From assembly GCF_025449215.1 (NCBI RefSeq), contig NZ_CP104900.1, forward strand, positions 3,720,001 through 3,784,000: DNA of 64,000 nt. Direction: 5' to 3'. Below are positions 1 through 9,309 of the stretch, piece after piece. A model generated the notes under the pieces. The model was not told the DNA's origin, searched no databases, and worked only from the letters and a program-made list of their open reading frames with translations. Source of the stretch: Shewanella seohaensis. Its GTDB lineage: Bacteria > Pseudomonadota > Gammaproteobacteria > Enterobacterales > Shewanellaceae. A program made the position numbers and the translations under genes. Position 1 is the stretch's first letter; every line of letters begins with the position of its first letter.

Positions 1-256
1 TAACCATTAATACGGGTAAATGCTTAAGGGAATCGTCAGCCCGAATAGCCTTTAGCAAATCAATACCCTGCATACCTGGCATGTTCCAGTCTGTCACGAC
101 AAAATCAAAGTCGCCTTTTTGTAACATAGGCAGCGCAGTTGAGCCGTCGTCTGCTTCTTGGGTATTGTTAAACCCCAAGTCTCGCAACAAGTTCTTGATG
201 ATACGTCTCATTGTCGAAAAGTCATCAACGATGAGAATCTTCATATTCTTGTCCAA
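1..256 (-). CDS. cheY: Chemotaxis response regulator CheY (partial, C-terminus beyond the window)
   Basis: Single-domain receiver that, when phosphorylated by CheA, binds FliM at the flagellar switch and changes rotation. The visible 85 codons begin [18 protein letters not shown] and contain the acidic pair after ILIV, the phosphoacceptor Asp in [13 protein letters not shown], and run off the left edge before the conserved Thr and Lys. I chose a TTG start at 256 because GGAGG lies five bases upstream (262-266); the internal ATG at 244 has no ribosome binding site at a usable distance. It sits directly downstream of fliA, as in other polar-flagellum loci where cheY, cheZ and cheA follow. Confidence 0.93.
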   Translation of the reverse strand, partial: MDKNMKILIVDDFSTMRRIIKNLLRDLGFNNTQEADDGSTALPMLQKGDFDFVVTDWNMPGMQGIDLLKAIRADDSLKHLPVLMV

Positions 257-303
257 GGTTTCCTCCGGTGAGCTGACATTCTGTGCTCAATAAATAATTA
301 TAC

Positions 304-1017
304 TTATGTCCAATGCTTGAGTTTGCCTTTGAGCCGCAACATTGCCTGACTTAATATCTGGCTAACTCGCGATTCACTTACCTCAAGAATGGCGCCAATT
401 TCTTTTAAATTCAATGCTTCATCGTAGTATAACGATAGCACTAGCGCATCTCTTTCGGGCAATAATTTTATCGCCTCAACTAGTGCTGAATGAAACTGGG
501 TTTCTGCTAACGCTTCAAATGTACCATCACTGACATTATCGCTCGAAGTGAGTATATCCTGCGATACGCCTAAGTCTTCTATCCCTATGATTTTACCAAC
601 AGAAACATCGTTAAGAATATGATGGTACTCATCGAGCGTCATATCAAGTTTTTCTGCAATTTCTGTGTCGCGTGCATCACGACCCAACACTTGCTCTAAC
701 TCATCAATGGCTTGAGCAACTCGACGATTATTACGATGAACAGAACGGGGAACCCAGTCGCCACGACGGATCTCATCCAACATGGCGCCACGGATCCGTA
801 TGCCGGCGAAGGTTTCAAACTTTGCACCTTTGCCACCATCAAACTTGGATGATGCTTCTAATAACCCCATCATCCCCGCTTGAAGCAAGTCATCGAGCTG
901 CACTGAGGCAGGTAATCTGGCGAGCAAGTGATGTGCAATTCTTTTGACCAACGGTGCATACTGTTCAACGATTGACGTTTTACTGTCTAAACAAGTATAC
1001 GCTGCGGCTTTATTCAC
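304..1017 (-). CDS. fliA: Flagellar sigma factor FliA (sigma-28)
   Basis: RNA polymerase sigma factor for late flagellar genes (flagellins, chemotaxis, flgM). The 237-residue protein has the region 2 segment (QYAPLVKRIAHHLLARLP, then DLLQAGMMGLLEA), region 3 with RRGDWVPRSV, and a region 4 helix-turn-helix near the C-terminus (LNLKEIGAILEVSESRVSQI). Length matches the family. It overlaps the end of flhG by eight bases, so the two are translationally coupled, and cheY follows after 47 bases. Its antagonist flgM and matching target promoters (upstream of the flagellins and of flgM) lie in the same window. Confidence 0.97.
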   Translation of the reverse strand: MNKAAAYTCLDSKTSIVEQYAPLVKRIAHHLLARLPASVQLDDLLQAGMMGLLEASSKFDGGKGAKFETFAGIRIRGAMLDEIRRGDWVPRSVHRNNRRVAQAIDELEQVLGRDARDTEIAEKLDMTLDEYHHILNDVSVGKIIGIEDLGVSQDILTSSDNVSDGTFEALAETQFHSALVEAIKLLPERDALVLSLYYDEALNLKEIGAILEVSESRVSQILSQAMLRLKGKLKHWT

Positions 1018-1891
1018 TCGTTTTTTCCTCTTGAAAATCTGGTCGCTGAACTAAACGTTCAACGAAAAACTCCAAATGCCCACCAGGTTGCTGTGGTACT
1101 GGCCAGCTCATGATTTTATTCGCTAGGCCATGGTACGCAATCGCAGCTGGAGACTTAGGATAAGCCTCAACAACTAACTTTTGTTTACGCACTGATTTGC
1201 GAAGGTTTTCATCAAACGGAATGGTCGCAACCAGTTCAAGTGCCACGTCCAAGAATCTGTCGGTCACTTTACTGAGTTTAGCAAACAATTCCATACCTTC
1301 GCGCAAACTGCGCACCATATTAGCAACAATTTTAAAGCGGAAAACGCCGTGTTCACGGCTGAGAATTTTGATTAACGCATAGGCGTCAGTGATAGAAGTT
1401 GGCTCGTCACAAACAACCACCAACACATCCTGTGACGCGCGAGAGAAACTGAGTACCATGTCAGAAATCCCCGCGGCAGTATCCACGATGAGGATATCAA
1501 ACTGGGTACGCATCTCACTGAAAGCACGAATTAAGCCCGCATGTTGCGCAGGGCTCAACTCTACCATGCCTTGAGTTCCTGAGGTCGCAGGGACAATGCC
1601 TATGCCCTTAGGTCCTCGGACGATAATATCATCCAGCTCAGCATCGCCAGAGAGTACGTGGGAAAGGTTACGTTCAGCACGGATCCCTAACATGACATCG
1701 ACGTTTGCTAAGCCTAGGTCGGCATCAAGCACTAAGACACGCTTGCCCTTTTCGGCTAATGCTACTGCGGTATTGATAGACACGCTGGTTTTACCCACGC
1801 CACCTTTACCACCCGTAACCGCGATTACTTTCACTTTTTCGTTATAGGGTTGATTCATCATACGTAAACCACTTGCTTGATCCAGGGTCAT
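1010..1891 (-). CDS. flhG: MinD-like ATPase FlhG (FleN), flagellar number regulator
   Basis: P-loop ATPase that limits the number of polar flagella by acting on FlhF and on the master regulator FlrA/FleQ. The protein opens with the DQASGLR motif, known in this family to stimulate the FlhF GTPase, followed by the deviant Walker A KGGVGKTSVS, the switch region DADLGLANVDVMLG and the Walker B-like ILIVDTAAGISD. I placed the start at the ATG at 1891 (293 aa); an upstream GTG at 1909 would add six residues inside flhF and has no ribosome binding site. It overlaps flhF by a few bases, which suggests coupled translation. Confidence 0.95.
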   Translation of the reverse strand: MTLDQASGLRMMNQPYNEKVKVIAVTGGKGGVGKTSVSINTAVALAEKGKRVLVLDADLGLANVDVMLGIRAERNLSHVLSGDAELDDIIVRGPKGIGIVPATSGTQGMVELSPAQHAGLIRAFSEMRTQFDILIVDTAAGISDMVLSFSRASQDVLVVVCDEPTSITDAYALIKILSREHGVFRFKIVANMVRSLREGMELFAKLSKVTDRFLDVALELVATIPFDENLRKSVRKQKLVVEAYPKSPAAIAYHGLANKIMSWPVPQQPGGHLEFFVERLVQRPDFQEEKTSE

Positions 1892-1895
1892 AACT

Positions 1896-3272
1896 CTACT
1901 CAAATGCACAGGTCATATTATCTGACCACGCTGTGTCTGGTAACGATTGTTGTTCAGTGTTTTCTAAAGCTGCTAACGCCTGCTCTGCGAGCAGCAAAGT
2001 ATCGGCAACTTTCATATCTTCGGGCACTCGCTGCCCATCCGTAACATAACTTAATGGCAACCCACTTTGGATCAACACACTTAATGCACCCGCTAACGAC
2101 ACGGACTCATCAAGTTTGGTGAGTACAACACCAGATAAGGGAATGCGTTTAAAGTGATTTACAGCATCCTGTAGCACGCGGCGCTGTCCTGTGGCAGACA
2201 GTACCAGATAACTGCGGATAGGTATTCTGCTATTTGCAGTTAAATTATCAAGTTGCTGGTAAAGCCGCATATCTCGTTGGCCCATTCCCGCAGTATCTAT
2301 CAATACTAGCTTGCGATTTCTGAACTGATACAGTATTTGCTCTAGCTCAGCAAGATCATGGGCTTGCTTAACTGGGCATCCCATAATTTTGCCATAGGTG
2401 GCCAATTGCTCATAGGCGCCAATACGATAATGATCGGTAGTAATCAAGGCGACTTGATCCGCACCATGATGGGCGGCGAAGCGAGCCGCTAATTTCGCTA
2501 AGGAAGTGGTTTTGCCTACACCTGTTGGGCCAACCAGCGCCACAACACCACCTTGCTTAACGATATCATCACCTTGATTATCAAGCATATTCGCTAGACT
2601 TTGTGGCAAGGCACGAACTAATTCTGCCGGGGTATAGTGTTGACTAAGCGCCGCTAACTTGTTCGCGACCGCAGGCGAAAACTCCGCTTCCAGTAACTTT
2701 GACTCCAGCATGGCACCCACAGGATCGATACGCTTTTTGTGTTCAGTCATCAGCGCAGACACTTGATGAGTAAGCAAATTGCGTAAGGATGCTAACTCAT
2801 CACGCATCGCTTCAATATCCGCATTTTGCTTCTGTGAAACCTGCGGCTTCTTATCGAAAGTCTGTCCCATATCACGGCGTTCAGCTTTTGGCGCGGCGGG
2901 AGCTTGTAGACCTTGTGCCCACGCAGGCAGTTCGGCGTCTTGCTGTTGATGGGTGAGCTGTTGGTTTAAACGGCTTTGTTGCTTCTCGAGCAATGCTTGG
3001 AGAGAGTCTGCTGGCGCCGAGGGTTTTAACTTAGTTTCAGCGCGAATCGGCGCTTTAGCACCGAGCGACACTAAGTCATCACTCACATCCATAAAAGTCG
3101 GTGCAGCGGCAGGCGCCTTCGCTTTGGGCTCGTCATAGTCAACGGCGGCCACAATCTCAATGCCGCCATTTACCTTTTTATTCGACATAATCACGGCATC
3201 GGAGCCGAGCGTGTCCTTCACTTGGGCCAGTGCAGCACGCATGTCTTTGGCAAAAAAACGTTTAATCTTCAC
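1896..3272 (-). CDS. flhF: SRP-family GTPase FlhF, flagellar polar placement
   Basis: GTPase of the signal recognition particle family that marks the cell pole for flagellum assembly. At 458 residues it has the N-terminal basic segment (MKIKRFFAKDMRAALAQVK), a low-complexity middle, then the NG domain with the P-loop GPTGVGKTTSLAKLAA, the G3 motif DTAGMGQRD and the G4 motif TKLDE. It lies 11 bases downstream of flhA and overlaps flhG, the usual flhA-flhF-flhG order of monopolar gammaproteobacteria. Confidence 0.96.
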   Translation of the reverse strand: MKIKRFFAKDMRAALAQVKDTLGSDAVIMSNKKVNGGIEIVAAVDYDEPKAKAPAAAPTFMDVSDDLVSLGAKAPIRAETKLKPSAPADSLQALLEKQQSRLNQQLTHQQQDAELPAWAQGLQAPAAPKAERRDMGQTFDKKPQVSQKQNADIEAMRDELASLRNLLTHQVSALMTEHKKRIDPVGAMLESKLLEAEFSPAVANKLAALSQHYTPAELVRALPQSLANMLDNQGDDIVKQGGVVALVGPTGVGKTTSLAKLAARFAAHHGADQVALITTDHYRIGAYEQLATYGKIMGCPVKQAHDLAELEQILYQFRNRKLVLIDTAGMGQRDMRLYQQLDNLTANSRIPIRSYLVLSATGQRRVLQDAVNHFKRIPLSGVVLTKLDESVSLAGALSVLIQSGLPLSYVTDGQRVPEDMKVADTLLLAEQALAALENTEQQSLPDTAWSDNMTCAFE

Positions 3273-3283
3273 TTATGCGTCCT

Positions 3284-5383
3284 CTACTGGCCGACGGCAG
3301 ACACTATGCGTATTTGCTTTTCATCGGGGATTTCTTGGTAAGAAATCACTCTGAGATTAGGAATAGTATATTTAACAAAGCGAGACAGTGTCGCACGTAA
3401 CATACCTGACGTTAGCAAAATAGCGGGCTGACCAACCATTTCTTGCTTTTGAGCGGCATCCGCTAAGGATTGCTGCATACGCTCTGCAAGACCAGGTTCG
3501 ATATTTGGGCCATCGCCACCGGTTGCTTGCATTGACTGATGCAACATCTGTTCCAACTCTGGCGCCAAAGTTATGACAGGTATTTCAAGTTCAGGACCCG
3601 AGATCTCTTGAACTATCATGCGCTTCAATGCGATACGCACTGCCGCCGTTAACACTTCAGTATCGTTACTCTTAGTGCCGTATTCTAACAAAGTTTGCAC
3701 TATGGTACGCAAGTCTCTGACAGAAACTCCTTCATTTAATAGGTTTTGCATCACTTTTACGACATTTCCGAGCGGCATCACATCAGGAATAAAGCCATCC
3801 ACCAGCTTAGGTGAATGCTTGGCAAGCATATCCATCAGTTGTTGCACTTCTTCGTAGCCTAAGAGTTTCGCCGCGTTATTCGTCAATATTTGGCTAATAT
3901 GGGTTGCCACCACTGTCGCAGCATCCACCACGGTATAACCTAAGGTTTGTGCATGTTCACGCAGCTCAGGGGCAATCCACACGGCTTCGAGACCAAAGGC
4001 AGGGTCACGTGTTTCGATACCATCGAGCTTGCCATAAACTTGGCCAGGGTTGATGGCGAGTTCGCAGTCATGGCGAATATCCGCCTCTCCAACCACCACG
4101 CCCATTAACGAGATGCGGTAGGCATTAGGTGATAAATCGAGGTTGTCACGAATATGTACCGCAGGCACCAAGAAGCCCAGTTCTTGAGAAAGCTTTTTAC
4201 GTACCCCTTTGATTCGGCTCAGTAATTCACCACCTTGTCCCTTATCGACTAATGGGATCAAACGGTAACCCACTTCCAGACCGATAGTGTCAACGTGATG
4301 CACATCGTCCCAGCTAAGTTCTTTAGGTTCTCTTTCGGCTCTTTCCGTTGGGCCGGTTTTGACTTGTTCAAGGGCTTTGGCACGTTTAGCTTCATTACGT
4401 TTGAAGATAAAGTAAGCAGCACCTGCTGTGATCACGGCAAAGCTTAAAAACGCCATATGTGGCATGCCTGGCACAATACCCATGACAAAGAGTACGCCAG
4501 CCGCAATACTGAGCGACTTATGACTGTCAAACATCTGACTGATCAGCATCTGGCCCATATCGCCAGATTCATTTTGACGGGTCACCATCAACGCCGCGGC
4601 GATAGACAGTAATAGACCTGGAATTTGTGCGACGAGACCGTCACCAATGGTTAACAGGGTATAAATTTCAACGGCTTGGGAGAATGTCAAACCGTGCTGC
4701 ACAATCCCGATAATAAACCCACCGAGAATGTTGATAACTAGGATCATGATACCGGCAATCGCATCGCCCTTCACAAACTTAGATGCACCATCCATTGCGC
4801 CATAGAAGTCGGCTTCGCGGGTCACCTCGGCGCGTCTGGTTCTGGCTTGATCCTGATTAATAATACCTGCGTTCAAGTCGGCATCGATGGCCATTTGCTT
4901 ACCGGGCATCGCATCTAAGGTAAAGCGAGCACTCACCTCGGCAATACGGCCAGCACCTTTAGTCACAACGGCAAAGTTGATAATGATCAAGATGATAAAT
5001 ACAACTAGACCCACTGCATAGTTACCGCCTATGACCACGGAGCCGAAGGCCTCAATCACCTTACCGGCGGCATCACCACCATTGTGACCTTCGAGTAATA
5101 CTACACGGGTCGATGCAACGTTAAGCGCGAGTCGCAGCAGTGTCGCGACTAATAAAACCGTTGGAAACGCAGCAAAGTCTAAGGGTCTATCGGTATAAAT
5201 CGCGACAAGAAGAACAATCAAAGCCAAGGCAATGTTAAAAGAGAATAAAACGTCGAGTAGAAACGGCGGGATAGGCAATACAATCATAGCCAATGCCGCA
5301 AGCACTAGCATTGGCGTACCTATGCCCTTGAAAGAGCTCAGTTTCAACTGTTTTACTTGGCCTAGGGAGGCTTTAACATCCAT
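3284..5383 (-). CDS. flhA: Flagellar export gate protein FlhA
   Basis: Integral membrane component of the flagellar type III export gate that uses proton flow and docks chaperone-substrate complexes. The 699 residues match the family length. The N-terminal half carries eight or so hydrophobic segments and the FHIPEP-family signature around RIAEVSARFTLDAMPGKQMA, followed by the soluble C-terminal domain from about residue 340. A sigma-54 promoter at 5420-5437 lies just upstream, so flhA probably starts its own transcript that reads into flhF, flhG, fliA and cheY. Confidence 0.97.
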   Translation of the reverse strand: MDVKASLGQVKQLKLSSFKGIGTPMLVLAALAMIVLPIPPFLLDVLFSFNIALALIVLLVAIYTDRPLDFAAFPTVLLVATLLRLALNVASTRVVLLEGHNGGDAAGKVIEAFGSVVIGGNYAVGLVVFIILIIINFAVVTKGAGRIAEVSARFTLDAMPGKQMAIDADLNAGIINQDQARTRRAEVTREADFYGAMDGASKFVKGDAIAGIMILVINILGGFIIGIVQHGLTFSQAVEIYTLLTIGDGLVAQIPGLLLSIAAALMVTRQNESGDMGQMLISQMFDSHKSLSIAAGVLFVMGIVPGMPHMAFLSFAVITAGAAYFIFKRNEAKRAKALEQVKTGPTERAEREPKELSWDDVHHVDTIGLEVGYRLIPLVDKGQGGELLSRIKGVRKKLSQELGFLVPAVHIRDNLDLSPNAYRISLMGVVVGEADIRHDCELAINPGQVYGKLDGIETRDPAFGLEAVWIAPELREHAQTLGYTVVDAATVVATHISQILTNNAAKLLGYEEVQQLMDMLAKHSPKLVDGFIPDVMPLGNVVKVMQNLLNEGVSVRDLRTIVQTLLEYGTKSNDTEVLTAAVRIALKRMIVQEISGPELEIPVITLAPELEQMLHQSMQATGGDGPNIEPGLAERMQQSLADAAQKQEMVGQPAILLTSGMLRATLSRFVKYTIPNLRVISYQEIPDEKQIRIVSAVGQ

Positions 5384-5419
5384 TCACAGATACCTAAACT
5401 TTGACGTATAACAGCCTGA

Positions 5420-5437
5420 AAGCAAAAAACGCGCCAA
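5420..5437 (-). promoter_or_regulatory. Sigma-54 promoter of flhA
   Basis: The minus strand reads TTGGCGCGTTTTTTGCTT, with GG and GC exactly ten bases apart as required for the -24/-12 elements. It lies about 37 bases upstream of the flhA start codon in the 118-base gap between flhB and flhA. FlrA or FlrC is the expected activator, by analogy with Vibrio and Pseudomonas. Confidence 0.75.
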
Positions 5438-5501
5438 CCGCTAGCACTTCAAGTCGTGGTTTTATCTCTGTGAACGAGCTCTGCGTTAACCTAACACTCA
5501 A

Positions 5502-6632
5502 CTAGTGCTTCAGCTCGTCTGGAATGGGTTGATTAGCAGGGATTGGAATCGGTTTACGGCCACGACCTTTTTGGTACTGGCGTAACTGGAACACATAAGC
5601 CAGCACCTGTGCCACCGCGGTAAATAGACCCTCAGGGATCTGCTGCTCAAGCTTAGTGGTGTGATAAATTGCTCGCGCCAGCGGTGGTGCTGAGACAATC
5701 GCAATGTTATGTGCCCTTGCCACTTCGCGGATTTTAAACGCGACTTCATCCACCCCTTTAGCGATAACAAAAGGCGCTGCAGAACGCTTCACATCGTATT
5801 TAATGGCCACGGCATAATGCTCAGGGTTCACCACAATCACATCCGCATTGGGAACTTCGGCCATCATGCGTCGCTGCGCTAACTCACGCTGCATTTGGCG
5901 TACTCGCCCTTTGACCTCAGGTTTACCTTCGGTATCTTTATACTCGTCTTTCACTTCCTGCTTAGTCATTTTCAGCTGTTTGTTGTGATTCCAGATCTGA
6001 AATGGCACATCGATCACCACAATGACTAAGACGGAGGAGCAAAGCAGAATAAACATCCACACTAACAAATCCAGCGCATGATGGACGTTACCGGGGAGAT
6101 GATCGGCTGACAGGAGTAGAATATCGTTAAAATAGTGACTGAGTAGTAAATAAGCCGCGATTGCTACCACAGAAAACTTAGCAATCCCTTTGGTTAATTC
6201 AACCAAGGCCTGCACACCAAACATCCGCTTAAAGCCCGCAATCGGGCTCATTTTACTGGCTTTAGGCATCATGGCTTGGGTGGAGAAGTTCATCCCGCCA
6301 AGGGATACGTTGCCGATAAATGCCACCACGACAATCAGTAACATAATCTTGAGTAACGGCCAACCAATCTCGCTCCCCACGACGCCCCATACATTAAACA
6401 TCTGGTTCGTATCGAAAATCGCAGCGCGATCCATGGTAAAGACGCGTTCAAACACATTGGACAGCGCCTTCGCAATCCCAGGCCCGAGCATATACAAACC
6501 TGTCGCAGCCGAGAGCAACACGGTCGCAGTACCTAACTCTTTTGAACGAGCTACCTGCCCTTTTTCTCGCGCCTGTTCGAGGCGCCTCCCGGTGGGTTCC
6601 TCGCTGCGTTCGCCGCTACTTTCTTCAGCCAT
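5502..6632 (-). CDS. flhB: Flagellar export switch protein FlhB
   Basis: Membrane protein of the export gate whose cytoplasmic domain autocleaves and switches substrate specificity from rod/hook to filament. The 376 residues show four hydrophobic segments up to about residue 210 and a C-terminal cytoplasmic domain. The cleavage motif reads N-P-E-H (VIVVNPEHYAVAIKYD), where many homologues have N-P-T-H; the cleaving Asn-Pro and the His are kept. It follows fliR by 17 bases at the end of the fliK-flhB run. Confidence 0.96.
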   Translation of the reverse strand: MAEESSGERSEEPTGRRLEQAREKGQVARSKELGTATVLLSAATGLYMLGPGIAKALSNVFERVFTMDRAAIFDTNQMFNVWGVVGSEIGWPLLKIMLLIVVVAFIGNVSLGGMNFSTQAMMPKASKMSPIAGFKRMFGVQALVELTKGIAKFSVVAIAAYLLLSHYFNDILLLSADHLPGNVHHALDLLVWMFILLCSSVLVIVVIDVPFQIWNHNKQLKMTKQEVKDEYKDTEGKPEVKGRVRQMQRELAQRRMMAEVPNADVIVVNPEHYAVAIKYDVKRSAAPFVIAKGVDEVAFKIREVARAHNIAIVSAPPLARAIYHTTKLEQQIPEGLFTAVAQVLAYVFQLRQYQKGRGRKPIPIPANQPIPDELKH

Positions 6633-6649
6633 TACGCGTTCCTATCAGG

Positions 6650-7447
6650 TTAAAGTATGCCGTCGGCTTGACACTGAAGCCCCAAAATATCACATAGCAA
6701 AAGCTGTGCCGACGCCCAAACCTCTTCGAAATGGGCCATTACGGGGGTCAAGGTTAACCACAAAATGAGCAGTCCACCAATCATAGTGATTGGGAAACCT
6801 ATCGAGAAGATGTTCAGCTGCGGCGCGGCGCGAGTCATAACCCCAAAGGATAAGTTAACCAGTAGCAAGGCAATAATCGCCGAGAGCGACATGGTCAGTG
6901 CCGCGCCAAACATATAGGAGCCCCATTCCGCTAGCGCGCGATAACTCGTCAACGTTAACCCTTGATTCGAAATCGGTAAGGTCTCGAAACTGGCGACTAA
7001 CATACGGATCATCAACAGGTGTCCATCGACGGCGAGAAAAATCAACGTCGCGAGCAACAAAAAGAAGTTGCCTATCACTGGCGTTTGTTGGCCAGAACCC
7101 GGATCGACCATAGAGGCAAAACCTAAGCTGGTTTGCATACCGATGATCTGGCCCGTTAACACAAAGGTTTGCATCACCATTTGGGTTACAAAGCCCATGG
7201 CGACGCCAATAATAATTTGCTGAGCGGTAATAAAAACAGCGCTTAAGGAAAAGAGCTCCGCATCCTTAACGGGCGGTAATACTGGCGCAATGGCCAGAGT
7301 GATCGCCACAGCTAAGAGTAAACGGACTCGAGTCGGGGTTGTCGTAGCACCAAACACCACCATGACCATCAGCATGCTGGTCACGCGAAACAATGGCCAC
7401 ATGTAAGAGGCGATGGTTTGCATTAAGGTGTCGAGCAGCAGCTCCAT
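6650..7447 (-). CDS. fliR: Flagellar export protein FliR
   Basis: Membrane component of the export gate core that assembles with FliP and FliQ. The 265-residue protein is almost entirely hydrophobic helices (for example MLMVMVVFGATTTPTRVRLL and the VNLSFGVMTRAAPQLNIFSI segment typical of the family). It starts four bases after fliQ ends and is followed by flhB, the standard fliPQR-flhB order. Confidence 0.95.
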   Translation of the reverse strand: MELLLDTLMQTIASYMWPLFRVTSMLMVMVVFGATTTPTRVRLLLAVAITLAIAPVLPPVKDAELFSLSAVFITAQQIIIGVAMGFVTQMVMQTFVLTGQIIGMQTSLGFASMVDPGSGQQTPVIGNFFLLLATLIFLAVDGHLLMIRMLVASFETLPISNQGLTLTSYRALAEWGSYMFGAALTMSLSAIIALLLVNLSFGVMTRAAPQLNIFSIGFPITMIGGLLILWLTLTPVMAHFEEVWASAQLLLCDILGLQCQADGIL

Positions 7448-7451
7448 GGGC

Positions 7452-7721
7452 TTAGCCCACCACTTGGGGAATGCGGTTAACCATTTCGATAAAGAAATCC
7501 ATGAGGGTTTGCACTAACCAGTGTCCCATAACCATCAAGGCCAGTAAGGTCACGATCAGTCGAGGCAAAAAGCTTAAAGTCTGTTCGTTAATTGAGGTCG
7601 CGGCTTGGAACACCGCCACAATGAGGCCAATCCCCAAGCCCGGCAGCACGATGGCCGAAACCATCATGACAATCACAGCTAAGGCCTCACGGAAAATATC
7701 GATTAGGGCTTCTGGCGTCAT
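7452..7721 (-). CDS. fliQ: Flagellar export protein FliQ
   Basis: Small export-gate membrane protein, 89 residues, with two hydrophobic helices separated by the conserved loop GLIVAVFQAATSINEQTLSF. Length and position between fliP and fliR are typical. Spacing of 17 bases from fliP and 4 bases to fliR indicates one transcript. Confidence 0.96.
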   Translation of the reverse strand: MTPEALIDIFREALAVIVMMVSAIVLPGLGIGLIVAVFQAATSINEQTLSFLPRLIVTLLALMVMGHWLVQTLMDFFIEMVNRIPQVVG

Positions 7722-7738
7722 CGCGAATCTCCGCTCGT

Positions 7739-8485
7739 CTAACCAAAGCTATTGGCTAAAGTGCCCATCACTAGGCCCCAGCCATCAACAAGCACAAACA
7801 ACATGATCTTAAAGGGTAAAGAAACAATCATCGGCGAGAGCATCATCATACCCATGGCCATCAAGATACTGGCAACCACAAGGTCGAGCACTAAAAATGG
7901 CACAAACAACATAAACCCAATTTGAAAGGCGGTTTTCAGTTCGCTGGTAATAAAAGCTGGCACCAACACGCTCATTGGCGCTTCTTCTGGGGAATTAATG
8001 TTTTGATACCCCGAGATATCGATAAAGGTTTTCAGATCTGTGGTACGCACCTGCCCTAACATAAATGCTCGTAATGGCTCTTTGCCCTTATCGAAGGCCT
8101 GTTGCAGCGTGAGCTGCTCATCGATATAGGGTTTTACCCCTTGGTCATAAATTTTGTCGAACACTGGCGCCATAATGAAAAAGGTCATAAACAGGCTCAT
8201 ACCAATCAAGACTTGGTTAGAAGGTGTCTGTTGTAAACCAATGGCTTGGCGCAAAATCGAGAGAACCACTATGATGCGGGTAAAGGAAGTCAACATAATG
8301 ACCATCGCAGGAATAAAGCTCAGCGAGGTCATGAGTAATAGGATCTGCATGGTCACCGAATATTCGGTCGAACCATCGGCAGCGGTTTTTACGGTTACCG
8401 CCGGCAATACACCATCGGCCGCGCCCACCGATGCGGCAAACAACAGGGTACTAACCCCAATCAAGGTGAGTATGTACTTCATCAT
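7739..8485 (-). CDS. fliP: Flagellar export protein FliP
   Basis: Export-gate membrane protein, 248 residues, that forms the core pore with FliQ and FliR. It starts with a cleavable signal-like segment ([20 protein letters not shown]). It then shows the conserved stretch [20 protein letters not shown] and, near the C-terminus, [20 protein letters not shown], both hallmarks of FliP. Its start overlaps the end of fliO by four bases (coupled translation). Confidence 0.97.
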   Translation of the reverse strand: MMKYILTLIGVSTLLFAASVGAADGVLPAVTVKTAADGSTEYSVTMQILLLMTSLSFIPAMVIMLTSFTRIIVVLSILRQAIGLQQTPSNQVLIGMSLFMTFFIMAPVFDKIYDQGVKPYIDEQLTLQQAFDKGKEPLRAFMLGQVRTTDLKTFIDISGYQNINSPEEAPMSVLVPAFITSELKTAFQIGFMLFVPFLVLDLVVASILMAMGMMMLSPMIVSLPFKIMLFVLVDGWGLVMGTLANSFG

Positions 8486-8889
8486 TGTTTTAATTTCGCC
8501 TGCCGTAGCTTGTCCGCAAAGGAAACGGACTCAATTTGGATTGGCTCAGCTAATTTATCAATTAAATTAACCTGTTGCCCGCTAACACCCAATAAATACT
8601 GCTGTTCACCGACCTGAACTAACACCAAACGCTCCTTTTGCCCAAGGGATGTTACCGCAAGGGTTTTCAGCACGCTGTGATTCGTCGGCACTAAATTAAA
8701 TCGCCGCAGCAGGTACGCTAAGGCGAAGATAAGCAATAACACTAAAATAAGACCGCCTAGCATGCTCGCTGCGGCAGCCATTTGCGAAGGTTCAGCCACT
8801 TTCGTTGCTGTCGCGGCACTTTCGTTTGCAACGCCAGCAACACTCGCCTGAGTCGCTGACACTAGACTGAGTATGACCGATGTGCTCAT
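8482..8889 (-). CDS. fliO: Flagellar protein FliO
   Basis: Small bitopic membrane protein, 135 residues, that assists FliP assembly. One transmembrane helix ([20 protein letters not shown], about residues 45-64) is followed by a cytoplasmic beta-rich region with [20 protein letters not shown], typical of FliO. GGAG lies four bases before the ATG. It overlaps fliP. Confidence 0.93.
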   Translation of the reverse strand: MSTSVILSLVSATQASVAGVANESAATATKVAEPSQMAAAASMLGGLILVLLLIFALAYLLRRFNLVPTNHSVLKTLAVTSLGQKERLVLVQVGEQQYLLGVSGQQVNLIDKLAEPIQIESVSFADKLRQAKLKQ

Positions 8890-8922
8890 CTCGCTCCTTC
8901 AGGCTTTGTCTTGTTCGATGAA

Positions 8923-9297
8923 TTACTTAAGCTTTTTAATCCGCTCAGTTTGGCTGATCACATCCGTTAGGCGAATACCAAACTTATCATTAACCACAAC
9001 CACTTCACCATGGGCGATAAGTGTGCCATTGACCATCACATCGAGCGGCTCACCCGCCACCCTATCCAATTCCACCACAGAACCTTGGTTCAGCTGCAGT
9101 AGGTTACGAATGCTGATATAGCTGCGACCAACTTCCATCGAAATCGTCACAGGGATATCTAAAATAGTGTCTAGTTTGGCGGCTTCAGCCTTACTTATTG
9201 GCTGCGAGTCGTCTACCAGCTCGTCAAGGTCAATGGCATTAGCCTCTTCCAATGCCTGTTCGGCCATGGCTGCAGCCCAATCATCATCTGTACTCAT
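8923..9297 (-). CDS. fliN: Flagellar switch protein FliN
   Basis: C-ring protein, 124 residues, that with FliM and FliG controls rotation direction and binds FliH during export. The acidic N-terminus (MSTDDDWAAAMAEQALEEA) precedes the SpoA domain from about residue 45, with ILDIPVTISMEVGRSYISIR and GTLIAHGEVVVVNDKFGIRL. It is 12 bases downstream of fliM. Confidence 0.96.
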   Translation of the reverse strand: MSTDDDWAAAMAEQALEEANAIDLDELVDDSQPISKAEAAKLDTILDIPVTISMEVGRSYISIRNLLQLNQGSVVELDRVAGEPLDVMVNGTLIAHGEVVVVNDKFGIRLTDVISQTERIKKLK

Positions 9298-9309
9298 CTC
9301 ACTTCACCT

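Noticed and set aside
672..947. Plus-strand open frames opposite fliA, flhG, flaA, purL and others
   Set aside because: They lie wholly inside well-conserved genes on the other strand, lack ribosome binding sites and show no recognisable protein features.
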